From assembly GCF_000003605.2 (NCBI RefSeq), contig NW_003158724.1, positions 1,284,824 through 1,348,823 on the forward strand: DNA of 64,000 nucleotides, in the 5' to 3' direction. Position 1 is the stretch's first letter. Every line of letters begins with the position of its first letter. Both the position numbers and the translations under genes were made by a program. The DNA comes from Saccoglossus kowalevskii. Lineage: Eukaryota; Hemichordata; Enteropneusta; Harrimaniidae. Below, piece after piece: positions 36,101 to 47,185 of this stretch. The notes beneath the pieces are model-generated. The model searched no databases, was not told the DNA's origin, and saw only the letters and a list, made by a program, of their open reading frames with translations.

Positions 36101-39100
36101 AAAGGCCTTGCTTGGAAACTGAGAAAAGATGTGGTCTGACTAATAACTGACGAAATTTGAATAAATAACACAGATAAACAGATTGTTACATAGAATCTCA
36201 CGATGAAATGTATCGATATTAACGTCAGTCTTTGTAAGGCCGTGGAAATTGTGAACACTTTAATAGATTCAATGATACGCATAATGAAAAAATAACTTTA
36301 AATAACAATAAAGTGCCACTATTATTACTATGTTCCATTACGAACTATCGGTAACAGGGAATATTGCACGTGTATACCAAGTGAGTGTTTAAGCTGAAAA
36401 TGTCAAGTATATATTGTTGCATACAGGGTTTTAATAATCAGTTTTTCACCATTATCTATGCAAATATATGAAAAACAATGTTATGGCCACAATCACCTTT
36501 TTAGCAACGAAGGCAACTGACATCTGTCACTGACATCTGGCAACTCGATTGTGTTCCACTAAACAAGCAAATCGAGATAAGGTTGTCCATACGACTGTCA
36601 TTTTATATTATGTTACTGATATTTTATATAATATACTGATACAATAATTGGAGGGTTGAAACACGAACATACATCATCATTTCTTTACACCACGTACGGC
36701 TGGTAACAGATCGTATACAAGCAATGCACCGAACGTGACGCTCTCATTTGCTCTAATTTCATTAAGTCGTTAATTTTCACCTTTAAATAGAATATATAGC
36801 ATGTATAAATTCTCAAGTAAGGCAATACATATATATGACTATTTTCACAAATGTGAACGTATTATTTATGCAACACAGTTCATAAACTCATCAGCAAATT
36901 CGATTAAATATTATAATGAAATTAGGTTGATTGAATTGGAAAATAATAGTCTACAGACAATATTGATCATTAATTAGATTAACCCATCCTTCAGTATTTT
37001 GTTGTCTTGATATAATATAGTAAGTGCGACGATTAATTATAAACTTCACGTTTCTACAATTCGTTAGAAAGACTACCAAGATACATTGACAAAAATTTTA
37101 TTAACACTTACATGTTCATGGTTACTGGACTTACACAATGTGTACAATTTAAGACAGACCAAACTTCCTGGGCCACATCTCTTAGAAATATGACGATCTT
37201 CAGGGAAATTGTTGGTTTGCAAATTTGGTTATAAAGAAATATGAAAAAAACACGGATATGCTCGTTACAAGTACATGTTTAAAACGAAAGTGTTAATACT
37301 CTTTCTTAAACATTTCCAGTGTGTGGTCTGTTATAATTTGTGTCTAATTATTAATATCAAGTGTGGTAGAAAATTTGGTACTTGGCGTCTATATATTACA
37401 TAATCGATATTTTTAATCGATAGCGTTTTGTTACAACTCGGAGTGACATCATCGGACATGTGAACATTAACGTACGTCTACCAGATATATTAGCATATGA
37501 TGCGACCTCGCAAATCAATGAACCTAAACGTTACACTGAAACAATTCATAATTGGTTTAATAATAATTTATCAATGTATTAGTAATGTTCGATACTTAGA
37601 CAATAAAGTTTGACAGGTTATCCATTATCTCGTGATAACAAGGCAAAGATTATTCCGCTTAAATACTGGCTGGGACGAAGTGGAGTCCATTACTTAAGCG
37701 AACACCCCGGTCTAAGCCCTGATATAACGAAGAAATTGAGAAATGCGAGTCGTTTCTTTCAATTATAATACCACAAAATGTCGGAAAATTCCATATACAT
37801 GCGGTGGTATTGTTGGACAGGAAGAAATCCACAATGAGTGAACGACGCCCACAAGCAAATGGCACGAGAAAACACATTTATAGATAATTTTGCAAATTAA
37901 AATAACCATGTGAGGGAATTATAAAGGGTTTGTTTTAGACGATCCTTATAAACGTGAACAAAATTTGGATATTGCAGTTCTACGCGCAATTTTCCCTTTG
38001 CGCTCGTGTATTTTCGCCAAGTACTGGTATCGTCTGATACCTGGGCAACACGTGGTACCATTCGACCAATGTGAGCGCGACGTTGCAGCGCACGTTTTAA
38101 TAATCTTTAAGAATGTGATGTAGTGGAAGCTGAATACGTATACCCACAATTCATGGCATCCAAGTGTCAAGCATTACTATATTCTAAACATATGTAGTCC
38201 AGTACGTCGTACACCAACCGTGTACTGTATAAAAAACGTGAGAACATGTTTCTCTCAGTTCTGATGATTTGTGTTTTTTTTGTACATATACATTATGGGA
38301 TGCTCTCTTATTGACTGTGATAATGTACACCATCATGACGTGCACCTATTCATCGTATGCATACGCCTGTATCTCATATTTGGTTCACACACATGAAAAC
38401 CGGATTAAGAGTTTTGTTTTTTTGTTTCCCAAAGCTGGTGCATGTGCCATATTGCGCTCTTCAGTTGCGGTGGTTATGTTTGAGATGCGACTAGATTTCA
38501 TGTTCGTCGTCGGAATCTGCCATCCGTTTCTATCAGACAATACGTCATCGCGATTGATTCCATTCTAGTTATTGATATTATAATATAATATATATTACCA
38601 TAATAGGGATCTTACCGTCCAAATTACTTATTTTAGGAATTTAAAAGCAACCCACTTTCTGTGTAAAATTCAGTCTAATTTTTATTTAAACAATTCCAAC
38701 TGCAGATATTTTTGTAGTTTTAGTTCTTTTTGACAAATGTTTAAATTATTGCACCTCTATCACCTCAAGCATATAAATGTAAACTGTACTAAGTTGTTGA
38801 CAGTACAAGATTTAAAAGCACTCCCCCTCTCGCTAGTTCGTCATTATAGAAATTACACCGCCCCGCAACGAGTGATCAAACGCCGCGCAGATTAAATCGT
38901 CTTTGTATTTAGGTTTTAAGCAAAATAATTAATCCATGTTGTGTTGCCATGACCCGGACTGGTAGGACAACATGCGAACAACTCACTTATGTATTAATTA
39001 TATATCTGTACGTACAATACTGTGCGACAAACAATATAACGACGGCAGAGGTAAATGCATGGGAATCGGAAAATTAATTGGATATTGTGCATCAACTCTA

Positions 39101-39439
39101 TCGCAAGTATATTTGGTATATTCCTACCTGGTATATCACTGCATTCGGTGGTAATAGCGTGAGAACGGTGCAGTATACTTTGCACAAGGTGATGTCCAGC
39201 CGTTTTTTATTAAAAGATCTGTCGAAAACCCGGAAATCACAACAAAACCACTGACATCCTTGTCATCCGTAGTGTGCAGTCCGATGTTTATCTGTCCGCG
39301 TGCATATCTTGTTCATTTACAGTGATGGAGCTGTACAGTTATGTTGTTGTTGTTTTACTCTGACCGGCAGCTCTGTAATTAAAGTAAAATAAGGCTGGTT
39401 ATGCCATCGTCTCTTGAAATAGATGAGATCTCAAATCGG
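33181..39439. other. Long non-genic stretch
   Basis: No gene is recognised. Open frames are short and domain-free. A homeodomain-core-rich patch lies at 34655-34815. There is a 14-bp direct repeat (actgacatctg, twice) near 36516-36543, the palindrome cgtatgcatacg near 38355-38366, and a (GTT)n run near 39343-39355. The remainder is AT-rich sequence without visible structure. Confidence 0.55.
34655..34815. promoter_or_regulatory. Cluster of homeodomain-type TAATT cores
   Basis: In about 160 bases there are several ctaatt/caattg-type cores: caattggctaattgg near 34660, gactaattc near 34698, ctactaattaag near 34725, ccctaattc near 34770, and cactaattactt near 34797. The plain TAAT core is common in AT-rich DNA, so the cluster is only mildly surprising, but the repeated C(T)AATT context is noteworthy. 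No gene is nearby. Confidence 0.2.
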
Positions 39440-39597
39440 CAACGCCGTATTATACGTGCGTTTGGCCGAACACGGCCGGTGGGCCTCTGTTATATTGGCA
39501 CTGTCGTGTTAAAGTGTGACGGGCAAGCCGTACGTGCAACAGTTTCAATGCTTCCACATGTTCCGTGCTAGGGAGCACGGGCCCGCTAAGGCGATGT
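39440..39597. other. GC-rich patch with two stable hairpins
   Basis: This interval is much richer in G and C than its surroundings. It contains ggccg-aaca-cggcc (39464-39477; 5-bp stem, 4-base loop) and ccgtgct-aggg-agcacgg (39563-39580; 7-bp stem, 4-base loop). I tested it by eye for tRNA box A/box B and snRNA signatures and found none. It could be a structured RNA, a decayed mobile element or a regulatory GC island. Confidence 0.4.
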
Positions 39598-41640
39598 AAT
39601 TTTATGAAATGAAGTATCATTTTCGACAGCGTAAATAATATAGCTAATATGAGTAATAGTAGTTCAGACCGACTGAGTTAATTTGGAATATATTGGTACA
39701 TAAACGCAATTACAATATCCCAAGAAACATAATTGCCAACCAACCCAATTTTAATTATCGCTAAAATGTACACAATTACCCCTTAGGGGAAAAAGCATTT
39801 TTATATTATTTTCCGTTTTGAGGTAAAAAAGAAAGGTGTTTGTTTATGCCATGTGTTTAAGCGAATTAGCAGTTATTGGTTTCAGATGGATACAATTAAT
39901 ATGATATACAATGAAGAATCAATATATTAATATATAGAATAATTACGAAAATTGTAGATGTGCAACGTTGTTCCCTGCGCTAAAAATAACAATAAAGCAA
40001 TATTACATTGTAATAATCGTAATATCCGCGCTGTGACCGTGACGATAATTTGATATTGGAAGTAACACGCGTACGGCGTAGGCATATAGCAATACGTACA
40101 TTTCACGGGGTAACATAGCTAGTCAACACACACTGATATTACAGGGAGCATAACAGTGAACTCATCCAATAGTCCATAAGCGGACAGCCTGAATACAGAT
40201 GAGCGCAAAAAAGTTCAGCGCCAGTCAGCGTAACAACGGTTTTTCTCATATATGTGTGTTATCGTTTGTTCAGGGGTATACAACATTTCGATGTATATCC
40301 ACTCCGCAGCACATTCTGATTTACGTATGCAGCTTAGAAGAATACAAAGTAAATTGTAAACAAATGTAGCAAAACTTTAAAACAAGAAGATTGTGTGAGA
40401 AATTATACCTCCAATTATTAGCCTAACATCTTATCAATCGAAACACTTGTGGATCAATACATATTTATATACGAATCTATATAATCATGATTTATAAGTG
40501 AATCTCTGCTCAAGTAAAAGACTATTATCAATAACGTTTACAAAGTACCAAGTTCAATATCACGGCATTCTCAAAAGCATTGGAGGAGGTCGTTGCCAGT
40601 CAGAATCGACATTTCCGTTGCTAAGCTCGCTATTTCAAGTACGGTTAATAAGATAACATTGATATTAAGTGTTACAGTACGTTGAATTAAATAAAAACAT
40701 ATCGGCCCTATTGTTCACTGTCAGTTCCAAGTCATGTTTACTTTCCAATAATACGAAAGCTTTTTGAATACAATTTCACTATTTATAGAAATGAACCACC
40801 CACAGTCACGCCAGTATAACTATGACTGTATATAGTAATATTGCAATGTTATTTTGGTATTTCCATTGTATTTGCATTTTCTATAACATTTTGCAAATTA
40901 CCACAGAAAGTGGGAGAGGACGTGACGCAAAAAACATTACATCGCCATGGTAACAAGTGCAGGTGTGCTTCATTGGAAAGATCACTATTTTAGCTTTATA
41001 ATGTCCACCAGTCGGCCATATACTGTCACATAATGTTCATAATGTATGTTCTTGCGTAGTCTATATTCTAACATAGAAAACAATTTAGTGAAAGTGTGTA
41101 TTGGAGCGTATCATATATAAATTAGTACAGTCATGTGACCACTATCACTATCTGACAAACATTAGGGTATTACAGTTATTGTGAAAACTGTGTAATATTG
41201 GAATTCGTGAAGAGTCATGAACGCTCTGAATATAATGTATTGTAATGAACATTCTTCTGTATATTAAGCCCAACTATTCCACAATTGGGTCACTGATCCA
41301 TTGCTTCATCCATATATAATGAACACATCCCATGTATGCATTCATGACAGTTGGGGAACCAGACTTCGGGTGTTCATCAAGCGAAACGGTAATGAACACT
41401 TTGTCTCTCGTTCACCTAATACATAAGCATTATAAATATACCCAATATAATAGTACATTGATCTACCAACACATTAAGCATAAAAACAACTCACACATCA
41501 AACCAATTATACATCCATGATTTATATCTGTATGCAATTACTTTAATTGACAAGCGAACGACACTGACTATTCATTTGCGCACACTCCGACGAATGCTGA
41601 ACCCAAGCACTGTATTTCGGAACCGGATGTCGGCTGTTTA
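39598..41640. other. Non-genic stretch
   Basis: No gene is recognised. The only feature singled out is an X-box-like site at 40941-40954. The 40860-41330 interval is AT-rich and otherwise featureless to me. Confidence 0.5.
40941..40954. promoter_or_regulatory. X-box-like (RFX) motif
   Basis: The sequence atcgccatggtaac has a perfect RFX half-site GGTAAC and a near-symmetrical left half. It shares the 11-base pattern gccatggYaac with the sites at 11.2 kb and 47.5 kb. Confidence 0.25.
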
Positions 41641-41644
41641 CAGA

Positions 41645-41945
41645 TCGATTTTGTTCAAACTAGGTACATACATTGAATACTCTGGGACTATGATAGACGT
41701 CATTGTGTTTTTCAGATCGGATTCAAAATGGCCGACTGGCGACAATTTTGTTTTAATGAATGCAGTTCTAGTGGCACATCTATGATACACTTTGACTGAT
41801 TATGTTCAAATGTTATACATTCATTATACATAATGATACATGATCTTGATGATCCTATTAAAATGGCCGACCGATGACCATTTTGTTTTAATTAATGCTG
41901 CTTTAGAGCAATATCTCTCAATGTAGACAGGTATTCACAGGGTGA
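41645..41945. repeat. Decayed tandem repeat with aaaatggccgac motif, about 135-150 bp period
   Basis: Two units share the order: tgttcaaa, a cat-rich stretch, gatcNNattNaaaatggccgac, then an attttgttttaatNaatgc block. The aaatggccga core occurs at 41726 and 41861 (135 apart) and the tgttcaaa block near 41652 and 41803 (about 151 apart), so the units have unequal indels. Divergence is high, indicating an old duplication or two units of an ancient dispersed repeat. The core 'aaaatggccg' also resembles a YY1 site. No shared open frame. Confidence 0.65.
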
Positions 41946-42384
41946 CTGAATGTCAACCATTTTATTGTTAAAAAATCATCTTAATCAAGCATCAGGTTTT
42001 GGATCCATATCTCCGACATGTTTATGTTAGAACTATGTTACTATAAATATATCTAGATATCGTAAATATGATAACTAACGGGAACTTAACATGCAGTCTT
42101 GTTTTGTGTTTTCTAAAATTAGGGTGATTTTAATTTATTAAATTTATCAAAAGAGGAGAGGTAATTATTTTAATCAGAAATAAATGTCATATCCACTATA
42201 CAAACCAAGTGTCCCCAGCGGGCTGTAATATATATTCATACACAATCTTTATGCAGAGTCCAGCAATTTGAATTTGTTTTGATTAGTAATAATCTGATAG
42301 GAACGGGTTATGTCATCTGCTTACAGACAGTCAAATTACGATCGAGTTATGATGTGGATGCAGAACCTGGGTGCATGACTTCTA

Positions 42385-42470
42385 TGACGTAAGGTACTCG
42401 AAGAATAGAAACACATACCAGCGCATGCGCATGCAGTTTGACAGTCAGTTGAATTATAACATGGCGAGCT
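42385..42470 (+). promoter_or_regulatory. Candidate TATA-less promoter: CRE-like, NRF1 and YY1-like sites
   Basis: Three motif classes typical of animal housekeeping-type promoters lie within 86 bases: TGACGTAA (CRE-like) at 42385-42392, a perfect GCGCATGCGC NRF1 palindrome at 42421-42430, and AACATGGCGAG (YY1-like, plus orientation) at 42458-42468. YY1 sites in this orientation often lie just downstream of the start site, which suggests transcription to the right beginning near 42440-42460. No long open frame follows, so any transcript would be noncoding or begin with an untranslated exon. Evidence is motif-level only. Confidence 0.3.
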
Positions 42471-45400
42471 CTATTCATTATTTACAAAATAGCTCTACTT
42501 TTCTGACAAAGCAGTACCTATTCTGGGGTACGACTCACAAGGAAATAATGTGTTTATAAATGTCGTACCGAGGGTAATAATGATCATGAAGTATGACACT
42601 GTTATTGTTAAGTATTCAGTGCTTGGCAGACAATTGCTTACCACATGCCACGGCACAGCGCATATCATCACTACGTCCCCATTCACAAGGTATCATTGTC
42701 CACACGCCGCGTGATACACGTTTATTATGGGAAATACTGTTACGTATTGCAATAGCTGTACTCCTACAGGAATGCATTGATCTGCTACAATCATTCACTG
42801 TACTAGGGGAATCTCGAGACGTATTTAGCAGATTTCTCACCTGAACTAATCGCGTTATAAATGAGCATACTGTAGCTGGTCTGAGCTGATAAGAAATATA
42901 AGTAATTGATGGATAGAAATTCATATAAACAAAAAAACACTTATATTATTTGGACACACATAGAGATCCACACACAGTCGATTCTGTTTCTATTATCAAA
43001 ATACGATGATGTCCGAAAAATACATTTTTTCCATACATTTAAAACTATATATTTTGATTATAGTGAATATGTATAAGCTTTCAATTACGCGATGTCGGAA
43101 TATCATCACACAACAACAAAGAAACGTCCACCGGGTATTGTGAAGCTCCATTCGAGTAAAAAGCAAAAGTGCCATCCCGTTGGATTTGGCAATTCTACCT
43201 GCTTTCAGATAGTATCCCACAGGGGGAATCACATAGTTATCATGAAAAATATCGTGTTATTGTGAAAAAATGTGAACCAGGTGTAAAGACAGCATACTAA
43301 TAACAGAAAAAATAGTATAACATGCCTATTATCGGATTAAAACGCCCAGGGGATGTAATAAAAGCAATCCATACAATGTGATGTTATATACTAATCATAT
43401 ACTAAAATAATATCAGCACGATAACTATGCCAGTTTTTGACATGCATTGCATTTTACACAATTTGAAAAAGGGATGAATTTGTCCATTAGGAAATAACTA
43501 TCCAAAATTGACATTGATGGGTGGATCGATTGATCAGTGTGTTATTACTATATAGATCCATCATTCTAAGACAAGTGATGACGTAACAACATTGGAGTGC
43601 GTGTCATATAAAGTGTTCACTTGATGTTTGAGAGCATGCATTATTTATGAAAAACGGAAACACTGTGTGACATGGCAATATCATCCTGCATCATCAGACA
43701 GAAAATATTGGTAAATATAATCCCAACTTCACAAGTTGGTTGGACTTGGCATTAGTACATTTATTGAAATTGCACGCATTTAGACAAAAATGGTTTTTGA
43801 ATGCGCAATTTAAATCTGAATGAATTTTAATCACATTTTGGTAAGATAAAACTTGTTAAATTAAATAATTGTTATACAAATCGAGTTAATCGATAGCATT
43901 TTCATAAATCATTTCAAAGTGTATTTGATAACGGTGAATAGTCCCTTTTGAACGCGCGTACACACATAGACATATCGCAAATGAATAAGCCACGTTTTTT
44001 TAGGTTGTACGTAAAGATGATTGAAACCGAAAACACGGAACGCATGTGTAAATGGATATATCGACCATGGATGTAGAATATCACTTGGCAAACAACGGTG
44101 AATGAAGCCTTGCGTACAACATATGTTAGCATAAGGCACTATGTGTATTGACTTAATAAGTCAATACAGTTGAAACTACCTTACTCAGTGCTACTAACTC
44201 AATGTTCATTAGCCTGATACGAACACATCAATTCACTACGGCATCGCACTATGATCAAACCATTGGGACTATGACCATTTGGCCATCTAATTCAGAACTT
44301 ACGCATTTCCGAACAAATTGACTATAAAATGACCACTGCGTTTTCACTCCTTCAAGGGAAACCGACACGACCAATTACGGCCTGGCTTTCGATCGGGCGT
44401 TGCACTATGAATATCTGCTGTGCAGCTGTCTGAATACCCAAACAAATTAGCAATGGGGCATCACCTGCGTATCTTGCAGTTTTATCAAACGAATATATCT
44501 GTGAGGTAAATAAGTAAGATTTTCGAATATAGACTATACACAAATAAACAGCACCTACACAGCTGGGAAGTCATTTCTAACTATTTACTTGTTAATAGTT
44601 ACAGCATAATTATAGGCCATATTACCTGATATATTACCAAGAACGTTTCTCATTTGGTGCCACACAGCTCATTTTGATTTAGGATTATGAAATGACACCA
44701 TTGCAATAAGTTTCAATATAAAATTCAACGCTTGAATATTATCCATTAACAACTTAACAACAATTATAATGGCGCACATGAAATCAGGTAACTGCGCCTG
44801 TGCAACGAGTTGAAGGTACGTACCGATAACTATAATGCATAACTATTGGCTTAGTTATGTTAATTTTTATAACGAACACAACTTTGTATCCACTGAAAAG
44901 TAATACAGTATATATCAACATGTAAGTATTAAGAATATCAAGGCTACTAGTATGTTCCATTTCAATTGTCTCTTATATATCGTATACTACCTGGTAATCT
45001 GAGGTTGGACGTACCTGACTCTTCAATGCGACTAATAGTTAATATTTTTTTAATAATACCAGGGGCATACATTGTAACACGATACATAAATACATGACAT
45101 ATGGCAACTACCAGTATATTTTGGAGTATCAATAAATGTATATACTAAACATATATAGTCAGTAATCAATTGCCCAATCTGGATCGTGATATGCTCGGTT
45201 GACGCAAGATACATAGAGACCGATGTCTCCTCACTGTTTGCCAAATGAATTTAAATTAAAATAACACACCCACCATCGGATAGCGTTATTTGAATGTAAT
45301 AATAAATTTATCCATCACATGGAAATATGATATTGCCGTGATGTTCCTTCAATTCTGAAACCAGGAAACAAATTTCATTAGAGCACTTTGGCGGTAAATC

Positions 45401-46727
45401 GTATTGCAAAGTTTGTTCCGTATAACAACGGTATTGATCTATTACATCATTTGAGCCACGTGATATTAAGCTTGATTACAACAACGACTTGTTGGATTGT
45501 TTGTTTTACGTCGCACGCATAGTCAAACGCACACAAACCGACTACATAATTTGTGTAATGATTTCAAAAGAGTGTTTACCAGCGAAGTTGCGATGTGCAA
45601 AACTGACTATACCATGACTAGCGATGAACGAGGGATTCTATGACGTGCTCAGACCCAAATGTCACGTGACATTGAATCCCGCTTATATTCAATTGGAAAA
45701 CACAATACCAATTATTATTTGAAAGGGAGTATTTGCACAATTAGAGACATGATTTGTGGATATGTGGCTTCGACTCTTCAGATATACTGAAGTGACTCGA
45801 ATATTAATAATTAAGAATGTCCTCGAAAAAATAAGAAGCATGTTATGTCATATTTTGAATTTTAATAAATGAATTCACAAAGACAATTGCGGTTTTTAGT
45901 TTATTTATTTCATTTTTGAATGAATAAACCTCGCTGTGAAATAGCCTATAAGATTATTTATAAGTTGCGACATATCATACATCTCAGATATTTCTACCTA
46001 TGTGGTTGAATAAACACAACGCATAAACCCACTGAGAACTGAAATGTGGCACGATAACTCACGTAAATCGGAACTACTTTGGGTATTTTTGTGTGATTGT
46101 CAATTATTCAGCACCAGCCTCGTTATATTCTAGGTTTCAATTCGCTGATCACTTGCGTGTAGAGGATTTACAATTCAAAAAAAGCAATAAAGTTCATCAT
46201 ACTAACTACGTACGTAACGTGTGTCAGCGATTAACATTTGTATTAGAATAATGCATTCACTGGAAACATCTACAAACTTATTTATGAAATGTGCAATGTA
46301 GTGACAATAAAATACGATATTCATCGTAATAATTTACAGCGTTAGTACCATGATTACCGGTAAACCATTAAATATGCACCGTATATTCTTGTAAAATCGA
46401 AAGGGCGATAAAACATTAAATTTCGTATTTGGCAGGATGCTTTCATCACACGCGGTATTATTTTCATGGCGGAACTGTCAGCTCTTACTCACACTGTACC
46501 GACCCGTGAGATTCAAATCAATCCGCATTTCAGGATATGTGTTACTTAATGTCATCTCGATTACTAGATATATAACAAAACTGCGTGAACAATAAGTGCA
46601 GCACTTTTCTGTACACACTTCTCAGGAATGTTACGGCATTCTTAGGATTTCACTGTTTGGCAGAAAGTTCGGAATTGTACAATGACGAGACCTTATCATC
46701 AATGATGAATATTACATGTTTTTTTTA
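42471..46727. other. Non-genic stretch
   Basis: No gene is recognised. Short open frames exist on both strands around 42616-42924 but show no domain. The one clear structure is the palindrome at 44144-44168. Confidence 0.5.
44144..44168. repeat. Perfect palindrome with 12-bp arms and a single central base
   Basis: tgtattgactta (44144-44155) is followed by one A and then taagtcaataca (44157-44168), the exact complement. Arms of this length are not expected by chance in 64 kb. Embedded TGACTTA/TAAGTCA halves resemble AP-1-type sites. It could form a cruciform or bind a dimer. Confidence 0.85.
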
Positions 46728-46734
46728 TCCCGGG

Positions 46735-47185
46735 GCAGTTTATACATAGCTGGGTAGGAAGGTGCCACTAAGTGCTCAAAAGTGTGACCATTTTTATACC
46801 TGGATAGTAGCAAAATCTAAACCCATATTTATACCAAAGTACCATTTCTGTCATCACTGTTTATTCCAAATAAAACAGTCATCGTATTTTCTCTATTAGA
46901 AGAGCATTTCCAATAGAAGCACATGTAAGCCAACAGTCGCATTGTATATTGATTTATTATAATATGTATTTTGACCATAGAAACACCTCTGTCACTTACA
47001 TAAGGATCTGAGGTTGAGGTATTCGCTCATATATGGTCCCATAAGTATACCAAATCGGAAAAATATTACCGATATTTATACCTGTCTTGACCAGAAATAA
47101 GATCGATTCTTATACCTAAAATCCAAAATACGAGACCCATTTCAAAGCACGTTCCCATTAGGCAAGTTATATGCACCCCCCGTTT
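46735..47185. repeat. Unclassified degenerate repeat with recurring TATACC core
   Basis: The hexamer tatacc occurs at 46795, 46830, 47046, 47077 and 47111. Within each cluster spacing is 31-35 bases, and the clusters are separated by about 216. Around each core the context is similar: a ccat/cgat block, then an A/T-rich step, tatacc and an A-rich tail. This is consistent with decayed units of about 33 bp or with an old dispersed element. No TIR, poly-A tail or target-site duplication could be defined, and the family is unknown to me. Confidence 0.45.
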
